Assembly: GCF_026241095.1 (NCBI RefSeq)
Contig: NZ_JAPFGB010000019.1
Location: 1-64,000, forward strand
Source: Saccharopolyspora sp. NFXS83
GTDB lineage: Bacteria > Actinomycetota > Actinomycetes > Mycobacteriales > Pseudonocardiaceae
Direction of reading: 5' to 3'
DNA length: 64,000 bases
Shown here: positions 51,923-61,291 of the stretch, in pieces
Layout of the letters: the number at the start of each line of letters is the position of its first letter
Position numbering within the stretch: position 1 is the stretch's first letter
The notes under the pieces: generated by a model
Databases searched by the model: none
What the model was told of the DNA's origin: nothing
The model's input: only the letters and a program-made list of their open reading frames with translations
Made by a program: the position numbers and the translations under genes

Positions 51923-52169
51923 CCGGTGATCTTGCCAGTCCGGCGGCGCGGCACGGGAAGGGCCCGGTGCGCGCGGATTTCCGCGGTGCGCGGCGGTTTC
52001 CGGCAATGCGCCCGCACCACCGGGCGCGCCGAGTAGCCTCGGCGGCGCCCACCGGATCAGCTGGGGCGGCGAGCACTCGAACGTCGACGCGCCGCGGAGG
52101 AGGCCCCCGTTGCGCGGGCGTCGACGGCGCGGCGCACCGCTCGCGCTCCGATCACCGGGAGGACCTTCC

Positions 52170-53378
52170 GTGCTGCTGCTGACCGCCGACACCGTCCTGA
52201 CGGGACCTGACGGCGACCGGATCCCCGGAGGCGCCGTGCTCGTCGACGGGCGCACGATCACCGCCGCCGGACCCCGCGCCGAGATCGACCGGCACCCGGC
52301 CGCCGCCGGGGCCGAGCACCGCGACTTCCCCGGCGCGACGATCCTGCCCGGCTTGATCAACGGTCACGCCCACCTGGTGTGGGACGCCAGCTTCAAGATG
52401 CTGCAGAACTACTTCGACGCCGACGACGACGAGCTGCTGCTCGGGGTCGTCGGCCGGTCCCAGCAGGCCCTGCGCGCCGGTGTCACCACGCTGCGCGACC
52501 TGGGTGATCGTCGCGGCCTCGTGCTGCGGGTGCGGGACGCGATCAACCGCGGCGAGCTCACCGGCCCCCGCCTCCTCGGTTCCGCCGCGCCCCTGACCCC
52601 GCCGAAGGGCCACTGCTGGTTCTTCGGCGGCGAGGTCGCCGGTGCGGACGCGATCCGCGCTCAGATCCGCCACAACGCCGAGCTCGGAGCCGACGTCATC
52701 AAAGTGATGGCCTCCGGTGGGGAGACGACCCCGGAATCCCCTCCGACGTGGGCCGGGCAGTTCAGCGCCGAGGAACTGCGCGTCGTGGTCGCCGAAGCCA
52801 CCGCCGTGGGCCTGCCCGTGGCCGCGCACGCGCACGGCACCGGGTCCATCGCGGACGCCGTCGCCGCCGGGGTCTCCACGATCGAGCACTGCTCGTGGCT
52901 GGGAGCCGAGAATTCGGGACCGGACCTGCGCGAGGACGTCGCCCGCGAGATCAGCGACCGCGGCATCGCGGTCTGCCACGCCTACCCGCCGGACTGGCGC
53001 GGCTTCGCCGACTTCGTCGGCGAGCAGCGGTTCCAGGCCGCGCTGGAACGGGTCCGATGGATGGACCAGTTCGGTGTGAAGTTCCTGCCCGGCACCGACG
53101 GGGGCCTGCCGACGTCGGTGTTCGACGACTACGCCGGGGCGCTGTCGTACTACGTGGAGGCGGTGGGCTGGACGCCGGGCCGAGTCGTCGACATGGCCAC
53201 CGCCGGTGCGGCGGCGGCGCTCGGACTCGACCAGGTCGGGCAGGTCGCCGCGGGATTCGACGCCGACCTCCTCGTCGTCGACGGCGATCCCAGCGCCGAC
53301 ATCCACGCCCTGCACCGGCAGCGCCTGGTCGTCGCCCGCGGTGAGCCGATCGCCCCTGCCGCTGTCGGGGTGCGCTGA
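52170..53378 (+). CDS. Metal-dependent amidohydrolase (imidazolonepropionase-like)
   Basis: 402-residue amidohydrolase with all metal-site motifs: N-G-H-A-H-L near residue 70, D-V-I-K-V-M-A-S-G-G, A-H-A-H-G-T, E-H-C-S-W and catalytic Asp in P-G-T-D-G-G-L-P. It is the intact paralogue of the broken gene at 22293-23472. GTG 52170 has GGGAGGA about 6 nt upstream. A TAGCCT box near 52034 may be the -10. It probably hydrolyses cyclic amides or dipeptides; the exact substrate is unknown. Divergent from the EndoQ-helicase gene with 247 bp between. Confidence 0.92.
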   Translation: MLLLTADTVLTGPDGDRIPGGAVLVDGRTITAAGPRAEIDRHPAAAGAEHRDFPGATILPGLINGHAHLVWDASFKMLQNYFDADDDELLLGVVGRSQQALRAGVTTLRDLGDRRGLVLRVRDAINRGELTGPRLLGSAAPLTPPKGHCWFFGGEVAGADAIRAQIRHNAELGADVIKVMASGGETTPESPPTWAGQFSAEELRVVVAEATAVGLPVAAHAHGTGSIADAVAAGVSTIEHCSWLGAENSGPDLREDVAREISDRGIAVCHAYPPDWRGFADFVGEQRFQAALERVRWMDQFGVKFLPGTDGGLPTSVFDDYAGALSYYVEAVGWTPGRVVDMATAGAAAALGLDQVGQVAAGFDADLLVVDGDPSADIHALHRQRLVVARGEPIAPAAVGVR

Positions 53379-53402
53379 AGGCGGGGCCGGAGCTCTGCGA
53401 GG

Positions 53403-56400
53403 TCAAGCGCAGGGGCGGTCGCGGCTCGCCCCGGCGGGCAGCAGTACCGCTTCCTGCTCAGTGAAGTCGCGGTCCGAAACCCGGCACAGATCCCGGAACC
53501 ACATCGCCGGGTCGAGCGGGATCACGCGGCGGTAGCCAGGCTGTTCGACGACCAGCTCGTCGTCCACCAGCGCGGGGCTCATCGCCTCGCCGAAGTCGAT
53601 CGCGGCCAGCCGACGACGAGCATGCCAGTCCCACACCTCAGTGCCGCTCTCAGTTCTGCTCTGGATGAACAGATGCTGCGCGGAAACGCCGAGCAGTGTC
53701 GCAAAATCACCGTTCACCTGCGGAAGAACCCGTTGCGAGCGCAAGTCCATGAGAGTGACCGTGCCGTCGAACGCGTTGAGGATCGCGACGGTCGCACCGT
53801 CCGGTGACACCACCGGCGCTTCCGCGCCGACCTGGGAATCGGGGAAGAGGAACTCGTTCAGCAGGGCGCGGGTGCGGTAGTTCCACACCGACACCGAATT
53901 CTCCGTTCCCACCACGACCTGGCCCGGGTGCCGTGGCCGGAAGACCATGCTCGGCCCGGCCGGCAGGTTATCGGGAGGCGGGGGAGGCTCTTCCAACATC
54001 ATCGGCGGTGCAGTTTGCTCCCCCCGGCGGACGTCCCAGAACGACAGCAAGCCGGACTGGCTCACCAGCACCTCACCGCTCGGATCGATCAGGAGGTGCG
54101 GCGGACCGGAGTACCCGGTTCTCAGGTCGTCGTTACGGGCGTCGGGCCCCGGAAGCCGCACTTCCCGCTCCAGGACGAGTCCGTCGGTGCGGAAGATGCG
54201 CATCGTGGTGCCGGTCGCGGCGAGAACGCGTTCGCCCGAAGCGTCGAAGGCGAGCGCCTCCGGCTCTGAAAAGGGGAAGGGAACGCGGCCCAGTGTCGTG
54301 GCGTCACCATCGAGCAGAACGAGACTGCTGGGTTCGTCGGGTTCGTCGTAGCGGATGCTGTGACCGTTGTCGTAGGCGATCCACCGCTGACCGTCGGCGC
54401 TGCGAGCTTTCAGCGCCGTCGAATCGGGCGGGGCGATGTGCCTGGCAGCCTTCGCGGTCGCTATCCGCACGGCACCGTGATCGACGTCGAGGAAGGTGCC
54501 CGTTCCCTCGCGACCGGCGATGATCACAGGGAACCCTCCGCGAAACAGGTCGTCATCCAGCTCGGCTACGTCGAGGACTCGTCCGGTGCGCCATTGAATC
54601 GCGGCGGGCACCTGTCCGTTGATGTCCGTCAGGTACTGCCCGGTCTCGTCGAGTGTGAGATTGCATTCCGGTGCTGGGAAACGACCTGTGATCGTGCCGG
54701 TGAAGGATTCGTGCACGGTCACGGTGTCGTCGGTGCACACGCTGAGGTGGGTGCCGTTGCCGAGCAGCTCGCTGGTGAGCGTTCCGGACGGTGGGAATGT
54801 TTTGATGTCGGCGCCGGTTGCGCGATCACGCACGACCGTGGTGATGAACCCCGATTCCAGACCGCGACGTTCGCGGGTGATCAGCGCGCGGCCGTCGGCG
54901 GACGGGTACGCCGCGTCGATATCGAACCAGTCGGCCTCCACCGGGATGGGCAGTTCGCGCATGGTGCCGAGATCCCACATCTTCACGGGCGTGGTGGCTC
55001 GATTTCCTTCATGGGGGGTCACGGCCGTCAGGTAGCGGCTGTTCGCGCTGAACCTGGGCGGTCCATATGGATCTGATTCGAGCAGGGTCGGTTCCCCATC
55101 GGGATCGGAGAGATCCCAAACCTGGAGTCCATCGTCGCCTGGCAGTACCAAGAAGCGTCCATCCGGGCTCAGCTCGAACTCGCCTTCCGAAACGTTCGTG
55201 ATCTCCCGGCGCGTCGGGTTCGGACCGAGCAGATCCCACCACACCACGGTCGGCTCGGCGGGGTCCACGGGGCTGAGGACGAGGACGTGCCCGTCCGCGT
55301 TGGACGCGATGTCGTCCACTTCGCCGACCAGTTGCGGCGGCAGCACACGGTCCACGCCGCTCCAAGCGACCTGCTGTTGCAGCAGCGCTCCGTAGGCGTC
55401 GGGGCTGTGGGGACTTTCCCGCCAGGCGGCGAGGGCGAGTTGCAGCGCCGTGACCGGATCGGGGTCGGTGGCGAGGTTCGCCTCCTGGGCGATGAGGGTC
55501 GAGTTCGTCGCGCGCAGGGTGCGGTCGAGTTCGGCGGAGTTGCTGATCGCCACGGCGGTCAGGGCCGCCGACACCAGCGCAAGCGTGGTCGAGATCGCGG
55601 TGATGGTGATCCACCGGCGTCGGCTCCGGCTCTGGGCGGCGGTGCTGCGCCGGATGAACGAGGCCGACCGCGCCGGGACGTCCTGCTCGCGTTGACCGAG
55701 CCATCTGGACGCTTCGTCCAGCGCCGCCCCGCGCAGCAGCACCCCGGATCGTTCCAGGTCGTCGACTTTCGCTTGCCACGCCACGAAATCGGCGTCCTCG
55801 GCCAGCCAAGTGCGCAGTTGCGGCCAGTGGTCGATGAGGGCTTGGTGGGCGAGGTTGACGCGCTGGTCCTCGATGACCAGAAGCCGCTCGGCCGCGAGGT
55901 ATCCGGCGATCTCCCGCAGGTCCGCTCCCAGTTCCGCGAGGTGCGCGCTGCGGCGGGCGTAGCCGCCTTCACCGTCGGGGCGGGTGAGGTGGACCAGGAG
56001 TTGCCGGGCGCTGCGGCGACGTTCGTCCTTCTGCCGGGCCTGCTGCGGGCCGTCGAGTTCGCCGGGTTCGGGCAGGGCGCGATCGGCGTGGCGGCTGAGC
56101 GCGCCGGGGACGCGGCCGAGGTGTTCGTAGGCCTGGTGGGTGAGCCAGGCGCCGTGGCGGTTCTCCCACAGCTGTTCGAGCACGAGCGACACCAGCGGCA
56201 GGGTCCCGGGTTCGTCGCTGGTGTCGTCGAGGATGCGTTGCGCCAGCCCGGCTTCGAAGGCCAGTCCGCCGACGTGCGCGGCGGGTTCTTCGATGGCGGC
56301 GGCCAGCTGCTGCCGCGACATCGGTTCGAGGAACCACACGGCCCGGTTGAGCTCGTCGACGGTGTCCCGCGTGATCAGGTCGTCGAGGGAGCGGGACCGC

Positions 56401-57326
56401 AGCGTCAGCACGGCCCGCAGCGGTTCCGTCCGGGCCAGCGCCCTGGTGAGCTCGGTGATCCTCTCCCGCGCCGCCACGGGGTCGTCGACGACGGCCTCTT
56501 CGAACTGGTCGAGGACCAGCAGCGTGTCGGTGGTGGCCTCGGGGATCTCGTCGTGGGCGCCGAGTTCGACGATCCGCGTCCCGTCCCGTTGGAGCAGGGG
56601 CACCAGTCCCGCGTGCACCAGCGACGACTTCCCGCTGCCGGACGGGCCCGCGACCGCGACCAGGTCCCGGCGGTCCACCAGCTGCCGCAGCCGCTCGATA
56701 TCGGCGTCGCGCCCGCGGAACAGCTCGGAGTCTTCCTGCCGGAACGAGCGCAGTCCCCGGTACGGGTTGCGGGTCGGCGCGGTCCAGGCGTCGCCGAGCG
56801 CCGTGGTCGGCACCAGGTGCGCGGTCGCGGCGTTGCGGGCGGTGGTCACGACCATGCCGACGACCCCGGCGAGCTCTTCGTCCCACACCGGCGCCCCGCT
56901 GAAGCCGGGTTCGATCTGCCAGTGCCCGGTGTCCTGCGCCATCTGGATGCGGCCCCTGCTTTGGGCGCCGACGAGCCTGCCGGTGACCCAGACGCCGTCC
57001 GACTCGGCGGCGGGGAACCCGAAGGTGCGGAACCGGTGATCGCGGACGTCGCCGTTGATCCGCGCCGGAACCGGCAGCGCACCGGTCGGCGGTTCGGCCA
57101 GCCGCAGGATCGCCACGTCGAGTTCGTCGTCGCGCTCCAGCACTTCGACGGCGTGGCCGTGGCTGCCGAGCAGGGGGAAGTCCGCGATCGGCTCCGCGTC
57201 ACCGATGACGTGCGCGCAGGTCGCGACCACACCGGGTGCGATGAGGAACCCCGCGCCGAGCACGCGCCGCCCGTCGCGCAGCCGGACGAGCGCGGCGTCC
57301 AACGGATCGACCGCTAACCCGTTCAT
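53403..57326 (-). CDS. Trypsin-like protease / nSTAND NTPase / beta-propeller protein
   Basis: 1307 residues in three parts. (1) Trypsin-like protease domain, residues 1-180, with H39 (C-A-H-V-I-G), D70 (E-L-D-V-A-I-L) and S143 (P-G-F-S-G-A-P-V). (2) nSTAND1-type NTPase, about 190-560: Walker A A-G-P-S-G-S-G-K233-S, Walker B L-L-V-L-D273-Q-F-E-E. (3) A membrane-like segment about 570-595, then a WD40/beta-propeller-like sensor region to the C-terminus. STAND proteins with a protease effector are predicted or known conflict/immunity switches. Here everything is in one chain, standing alone between convergent and divergent neighbours. A TAGCTT box at 57366-57371 may be the -10. Confidence 0.88.
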   Translation of the reverse strand: MNGLAVDPLDAALVRLRDGRRVLGAGFLIAPGVVATCAHVIGDAEPIADFPLLGSHGHAVEVLERDDELDVAILRLAEPPTGALPVPARINGDVRDHRFRTFGFPAAESDGVWVTGRLVGAQSRGRIQMAQDTGHWQIEPGFSGAPVWDEELAGVVGMVVTTARNAATAHLVPTTALGDAWTAPTRNPYRGLRSFRQEDSELFRGRDADIERLRQLVDRRDLVAVAGPSGSGKSSLVHAGLVPLLQRDGTRIVELGAHDEIPEATTDTLLVLDQFEEAVVDDPVAARERITELTRALARTEPLRAVLTLRSRSLDDLITRDTVDELNRAVWFLEPMSRQQLAAAIEEPAAHVGGLAFEAGLAQRILDDTSDEPGTLPLVSLVLEQLWENRHGAWLTHQAYEHLGRVPGALSRHADRALPEPGELDGPQQARQKDERRRSARQLLVHLTRPDGEGGYARRSAHLAELGADLREIAGYLAAERLLVIEDQRVNLAHQALIDHWPQLRTWLAEDADFVAWQAKVDDLERSGVLLRGAALDEASRWLGQREQDVPARSASFIRRSTAAQSRSRRRWITITAISTTLALVSAALTAVAISNSAELDRTLRATNSTLIAQEANLATDPDPVTALQLALAAWRESPHSPDAYGALLQQQVAWSGVDRVLPPQLVGEVDDIASNADGHVLVLSPVDPAEPTVVWWDLLGPNPTRREITNVSEGEFELSPDGRFLVLPGDDGLQVWDLSDPDGEPTLLESDPYGPPRFSANSRYLTAVTPHEGNRATTPVKMWDLGTMRELPIPVEADWFDIDAAYPSADGRALITRERRGLESGFITTVVRDRATGADIKTFPPSGTLTSELLGNGTHLSVCTDDTVTVHESFTGTITGRFPAPECNLTLDETGQYLTDINGQVPAAIQWRTGRVLDVAELDDDLFRGGFPVIIAGREGTGTFLDVDHGAVRIATAKAARHIAPPDSTALKARSADGQRWIAYDNGHSIRYDEPDEPSSLVLLDGDATTLGRVPFPFSEPEALAFDASGERVLAATGTTMRIFRTDGLVLEREVRLPGPDARNDDLRTGYSGPPHLLIDPSGEVLVSQSGLLSFWDVRRGEQTAPPMMLEEPPPPPDNLPAGPSMVFRPRHPGQVVVGTENSVSVWNYRTRALLNEFLFPDSQVGAEAPVVSPDGATVAILNAFDGTVTLMDLRSQRVLPQVNGDFATLLGVSAQHLFIQSRTESGTEVWDWHARRRLAAIDFGEAMSPALVDDELVVEQPGYRRVIPLDPAMWFRDLCRVSDRDFTEQEAVLLPAGASRDRPCA

Positions 57327-57486
57327 CTCGCGTGACCCCCGAACTCGCGCCTGCGGTCCGATCGAAGCTAGCCCACGATCCGTCGCACCGGGGCGAGTTC
57401 CGGTGTTCTGGCCGATGAGGTTGACCGCAGCGTGGTTCGCAACGGCTCGTCCGGCGGCCGTTGCGAAGGGGGCACGCCGTCAGTAC

Positions 57487-57512
57487 TTGGTGTGGTTGAG
57501 CCGGAAACGCCG
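57487..57512 (+). promoter_or_regulatory. Conserved 26-bp element upstream of the first XRE-DUF397 pair
   Basis: 24 of 26 bases are identical to 61972-61997, upstream of the second XRE-DUF397 pair. It begins TTGGTGTGGTTGAGC and ends AAACGCCG. In both loci it lies 70-75 bp before the XRE start. It is probably a shared promoter or the binding site of the XRE protein. Confidence 0.6.
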
Positions 57513-57581
57513 TCTCCGATGCTGGATCTCGGCGAGTGCGCACGTCGATCATGGCCGCTTCCCCAATGAGGAGGTGCACCC

Positions 57582-58448
57582 GTGCCGGCGAACGCTCTCA
57601 CCGTCCGAGGCCAGGAACTCGGCGAGCAACTGCGCGTGCTGCGCGCGGAATCCGGGATGAACCTGCAATCCGCGGCCCGCCGCATCGACATGTCCCCGAG
57701 CCAGCTCAGCCGCTTGGAGAACGGTCAGCGCAGAGCACCGGTGGAAGTCGTCACGGCCCTACTGGCGACCTACGGGGTCACCGGGCAGCGGCGCAGGACC
57801 GCTCTCGCGCTCGCCCGCGAACACGACGAGCACGGCTGGTGGCAACGTGACCGGCCGGATCTTCCTAGCAGGCAGGACACGTTGGCAGCGTTGGAGTCCC
57901 GAGCCGACCGCATCGTGAACTACGAGGGCGTCGTCATTCCCGGCTTGTTGCAGACCGGGGAGTACACGCGCGCCTTGCTCACCGAGCCGGGAATGGAACC
58001 TCGAAGCAGCCTCGAACAGTGCATGCTGACTCGACTACGACGGCAATCGGTGTTGTTGCGCCGCAACTCGCCTGACTTCGTCGCGATCATCGACGAGTTC
58101 GCATTGCGACGGTTCGTCGGGGGGCAAGACGTGTTGCGGCGCCAGCTGGAGTACCTACTCGAAGCCGCATGTCGCCCGAACGTCGAGATCAGGGTGCTGG
58201 TGAACTCCGGTGCTCACGCCGGATTGCGAGGCCCGTTCTGCATGGTGCGCCAACGTTCAGGACAGGCGGTGGTGATGCTGGAGAACCTCACGTGCAGCCT
58301 GTTCGTCGAAGACCCGGACGACGTGGTCAGGTACGAGCTCGCGGCCCGCAAGCTGTTGACCCGCGCCCTGGATACGCCAGAATCGACCAAGCTGATCGCC
58401 ACTTTGGCGATGGAGATGGACGCGGAGGCGGATTGCGCATGGACTTGA
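57582..58448 (+). CDS. XRE regulator with DUF5753 (WhiJ/Scr1-like)
   Basis: 288-residue regulator: N-terminal HTH (R-V-L-R-A-E-S-G-M-N-L-Q-S-A-A, S-P-S-Q-L-S-R-L-E-N-G-Q) and a C-terminal DUF5753 domain (P-G-L-L-Q-T-G-E-Y-T-R-A-L, F-A-L-R-R-F-V-G-G). Such genes pair with a downstream DUF397 gene in actinomycetes and influence development, secondary metabolism or stress (WhiJ, Scr1 families). GTG 57582 follows GAGGAGG. Its stop overlaps the DUF397 start by 10 bp. Confidence 0.92.
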   Translation: MPANALTVRGQELGEQLRVLRAESGMNLQSAARRIDMSPSQLSRLENGQRRAPVEVVTALLATYGVTGQRRRTALALAREHDEHGWWQRDRPDLPSRQDTLAALESRADRIVNYEGVVIPGLLQTGEYTRALLTEPGMEPRSSLEQCMLTRLRRQSVLLRRNSPDFVAIIDEFALRRFVGGQDVLRRQLEYLLEAACRPNVEIRVLVNSGAHAGLRGPFCMVRQRSGQAVVMLENLTCSLFVEDPDDVVRYELAARKLLTRALDTPESTKLIATLAMEMDAEADCAWT

Positions 58449-58621
58449 GCAGCTTGGCGTCGTTGCGGTGGAAGAAGAGCAGCCACAGCGTTGAGGACAA
58501 CTGCGTGGAGGTTGCGGTAGCGGGGACGATGACCGCGATGCGGGACTCGAAAGATCCGCAGGGCCCGGCGCTCGTCGTTTCCCGCGCCGCGTTCCGCCGT
58601 TTCGTGTCCGGCCTCGGCTGA
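58439..58621 (+). CDS. DUF397 small protein
   Basis: 60-residue protein with the DUF397 signature: L-R-W-K-K-S-S-H-S, D-N-C-V-E-V-A and M-R-D-S-K-D-P-Q-G-P-A-L. It is the small partner of the overlapping WhiJ/Scr1-like regulator and probably modulates it, in a manner likened to toxin-antitoxin pairs. ATG 58439 lies inside the 3' end of that gene. Confidence 0.93.
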   Translation: MDLSSLASLRWKKSSHSVEDNCVEVAVAGTMTAMRDSKDPQGPALVVSRAAFRRFVSGLG

Positions 58622-58632
58622 GGCCTGCACCG

Positions 58633-58665
58633 CCCAGTGCCCCGCCGGGCCGGTGGGGCACTGGG
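58633..58665. terminator. Perfect 11-bp bidirectional terminator
   Basis: CCCAGTGCCCC (58633-58643) pairs with GGGGCACTGGG (58655-58665) around an 11-nt loop. It sits between the DUF397 stop (58621) and the acyl-CoA ligase stop on the other strand (58681). Confidence 0.8.
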
Positions 58666-58680
58666 AACTGAGCGCAGGTG

Positions 58681-60279
58681 TCAGCGCTGGAGCGCGGGTT
58701 CCTCGCTCGCGCGCAGCGCTTTCTTGTCGACCTTCCCGACGCGGGTCGTGGGCAGGGCGGGCAGCAGCACCGTGTCGTGCGGCGTGTAGTTCGGCCCGAG
58801 TTCCGCGGTGACCAGGTCGGCTACCGCGTCGATGTCGATGCCCTCACCGGCGAGGTAGATCCGCACTCGTTCGCCGAGGGCCTCGTCCGGGACGCCGACG
58901 GCCGCCGCGTGCCGCACACCGGGCAGCGTGTGCAGGAAGTCCTCCAGCACCTTGCTGTAGACGTTGCCGCTGGCCTCGCCGGTCACGATGACGTCCTTCG
59001 CCCGGTCCACCAGGTACAGGTATCCGTCCGCGTCCAGGTAGCCGATGTCGCCGGTGCGCAGCCACCCGGCGGCGTCGACCGCTTCCGCGGTGCGTTCCGG
59101 GTCTTGCCAGTAGCCCAGCATCCTCGCCGGGCTGAGCACGCAGACCTCTCCGGCCTGTCCCTGCGGCAGCACCTCGCCGTCCTGCGCGCGGATCTCCAGC
59201 TGGGTGCCGGGAAAGGGACGTCCGCAGCTGCGCCACCGCGCGGAGTCGATGTCACCGGGTTCGGGCAGTTCCTCTGCGGGCAGGAAGGTGATGCCCGCGC
59301 ACTCGGTCTGCCCGTAGCCCTGGGCGATGACCGGTCCGAACGTCTCGACCGCCTGCCGCAGCCGGTGCGGCGCGATCGGCGCCGCACCGAGGCTGATCTG
59401 CCGCAACGCGGGCAGTGCGCCCCGCTCGCAGTCCGGGTGGTCCAGGAGCTGGTACAGCATGGGCGGCACCGTGAACACGGTGGTGATCTCTTCCTCCCGC
59501 AGCGCGGTGAAGGCGGCGTCCGCGTCCCACTCGGGGAGGACCACCAGCGGCGACCCCGTCATCAAGGCGGCGAGCATGGTCAGATGACCGCTGGTGTGGG
59601 TCAGCAGGGTCACGACGAGGACCCGGTCTCCGCCCGCGGGTTGCGGTTCGCGGGCCGCTTCCGTCACGGCGGCGATCACGTCGTAGGGCAGCCGACCGTG
59701 GGCCGCGAGCTTCGGCCGGCCCAACGTGCCACCGGTGTAGAACACGGTGACCGCATCGCTCGGGCCGGGTTCCGGCGCGGGCTCAGGCCGCTCCGCGGGG
59801 CACTGCGCCGCGAGCGCCAAGACGTCGGTGTCGGCGAACGGCTCGTCGGACGCGCCCAGGCTCAGCAGCGTGGGAGCACGGGTGCAGCGCTCGGCAGCGT
59901 GCAGGGCCTGCTGCGCGTAGGCGGGGTCGGCGACGACGATGCGCGCACCGGACTGGTCGATGAGCGCGGCGAGTTCACCCGGACCGGGTTCCGGCGGCAG
60001 CATCACCGCCCGGCAGCCGATCATGTGCACGGCCAGCACGAGCAGCGCCGATTCCGCGCGGTTGGTGAGGAACAGTCCGACGCCGTCGCCCGGCGCGAGC
60101 CCTTGCCCGCGCAGCGCGTGCCCGAGTTGGAACAGCCGCCGCCGGGCCTGCCCGCGCGTGAGCCGCATCGGCCCGCACACCAGCGCGTCCTGCTCCTCGT
60201 CCTGCTCCCACCGGGAGAGGATCCGCTCGATGTACATACCTGGGGGCATCGTGGCATCAGAAATCACCGGAGAATGCAA
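58681..60279 (-). CDS. AMP-dependent acyl/aryl-CoA ligase
   Basis: 532-residue ANL-superfamily enzyme: A3 motif V-F-Y-T-G-G-T-L-G-R-P-K, A5 G-Y-G-Q-T-E, A7 L-R-T-G-D-I-G-Y, and A10 Lys in T-R-V-G-K-V-D-K-K. It activates an acid, probably fatty or aromatic, as acyl-AMP then CoA thioester; there is no carrier domain. ATG 60279 is the longest start; ATG 60249 or 60237 (M-Y-I-E-R-I-L) is also reasonable. No partner genes are adjacent to define the substrate. Confidence 0.9.
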   Translation of the reverse strand: MHSPVISDATMPPGMYIERILSRWEQDEEQDALVCGPMRLTRGQARRRLFQLGHALRGQGLAPGDGVGLFLTNRAESALLVLAVHMIGCRAVMLPPEPGPGELAALIDQSGARIVVADPAYAQQALHAAERCTRAPTLLSLGASDEPFADTDVLALAAQCPAERPEPAPEPGPSDAVTVFYTGGTLGRPKLAAHGRLPYDVIAAVTEAAREPQPAGGDRVLVVTLLTHTSGHLTMLAALMTGSPLVVLPEWDADAAFTALREEEITTVFTVPPMLYQLLDHPDCERGALPALRQISLGAAPIAPHRLRQAVETFGPVIAQGYGQTECAGITFLPAEELPEPGDIDSARWRSCGRPFPGTQLEIRAQDGEVLPQGQAGEVCVLSPARMLGYWQDPERTAEAVDAAGWLRTGDIGYLDADGYLYLVDRAKDVIVTGEASGNVYSKVLEDFLHTLPGVRHAAAVGVPDEALGERVRIYLAGEGIDIDAVADLVTAELGPNYTPHDTVLLPALPTTRVGKVDKKALRASEEPALQR

Positions 60280-60631
60280 TCACGAGCCACAGCCCGGAAT
60301 TCCGCAACCCGGCGCGGGGTCCGGTTTGTCGTTTCTCGTCCCATGTTCCGGTGTTTCGCGCCGCCTCGACCGGTACCGGGAGGGCGGTTCGCCGTGTTGC
60401 GGGCTCGCGTCCGCTCGGGCTTTGAGCGCGTGAGGGAAAAGTGCTCCCACCGTCGCCGGGTCATTCGCGTCGCCAAATCGTTCACGGCCGTTTCCCCGTG
60501 TCGGACCTAGCCGCCGCAGCGGTGTGTAGCCGATGGCGCCGAGCGGGGCGAGCGGGTGATCCCGGGGAACGTCGCGAGCACCGGTGCCGCGCGCCCGGCG
60601 AGGACCGAACGCGCGGCGCGGTTTCCGCGCT
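60280..60631. other. 352-bp intergenic region, nothing recognised
   Basis: Lies between two minus-strand genes. Short open frames occur on both strands but have no family features. I see no strong repeat, hairpin or promoter. Confidence 0.5.
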
Positions 60632-61009
60632 CTACTGGACGCCGAAGTCGTGGCCGAGGTCCACGCCACCGTTGCCCAGCGAGCCCCCGACGGCCCACGG
60701 TGTGGTGTGGGTGTGGCCTTCGCCGTAGAGCTGGAGCGAGTACTTGCCCTTCGCGGTGATGTCGGCGAACCGGTAGTACCCGTTGTCGTCGGTGACGACC
60801 CTCGCGGCGTCGTCGGGGAAGCTGACCGGGGCGAAGCTCACCTCGAACCCGGCGGCACCGGTCTCGTCCGCCTGGCGCACGCCGTCACCGTTGGCGTCGA
60901 AGAAGACGTACCCGGACATGGTGCTGGCCGGCTCCTCGGCGTAGGCGGGAACTCCGGTGACGGCGAGCAGCAGCGGCGCCGCGATGGCAGCGGCCAGAAC
61001 ACTTCGCAC
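60632..61009 (-). CDS. Small secreted SdrD-B-like domain protein
   Basis: 125-residue exported protein. A Sec signal peptide of about 24 residues ends A-Y-A. The mature part is a single prealbumin-like SdrD B/CNA-B-type domain: S-G-Y-V-F-F-D-A-N-G-D-G-V-R-Q-A-D-E (Ca-binding-like D-x-N-x-D-G), V-V-T-D-D-N-G-Y-Y-R-F-A-D-I. No sortase motif or other anchor is visible, so it is probably released. GTG 61009 with AGGAGG upstream. Its signal peptide resembles that of the small protein at 63262. Confidence 0.82.
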   Translation of the reverse strand: MRSVLAAAIAAPLLLAVTGVPAYAEEPASTMSGYVFFDANGDGVRQADETGAAGFEVSFAPVSFPDDAARVVTDDNGYYRFADITAKGKYSLQLYGEGHTHTTPWAVGGSLGNGGVDLGHDFGVQ

Positions 61010-61291
61010 GATGTCCTCCTGATTGGGACGGCGATACCGCCGTCATTCCAGTGGCCGCCGCGCTGCGGCCGGGTTTCATCAGTAGGACGCCCGTGACGCG
61101 GAGCGGTTGCCCGGATTCGGCGCAGCGCACGAGGAAGTGCCGGGTTTCCACCGAAATTGCGCCGTTCGGCGGAGGAAGCTTCGTCGCAATGATCGACTCG
61201 CGTTGCGCACTGCCTCCGTCGCCCTGTGCGGGCGTGACGCCGCGCTACGCGGGTCTTGCCAATTCGGTTCGCGCAGCACTCAGGCGGAAGT

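Noticed and set aside
48662-52036. Plus-strand open frame of 1124 codons
   Set aside because: Antisense of the EndoQ-helicase gene, which has full helicase motifs on the minus strand; the plus frame is Gly/Val/Gln-rich shadow.
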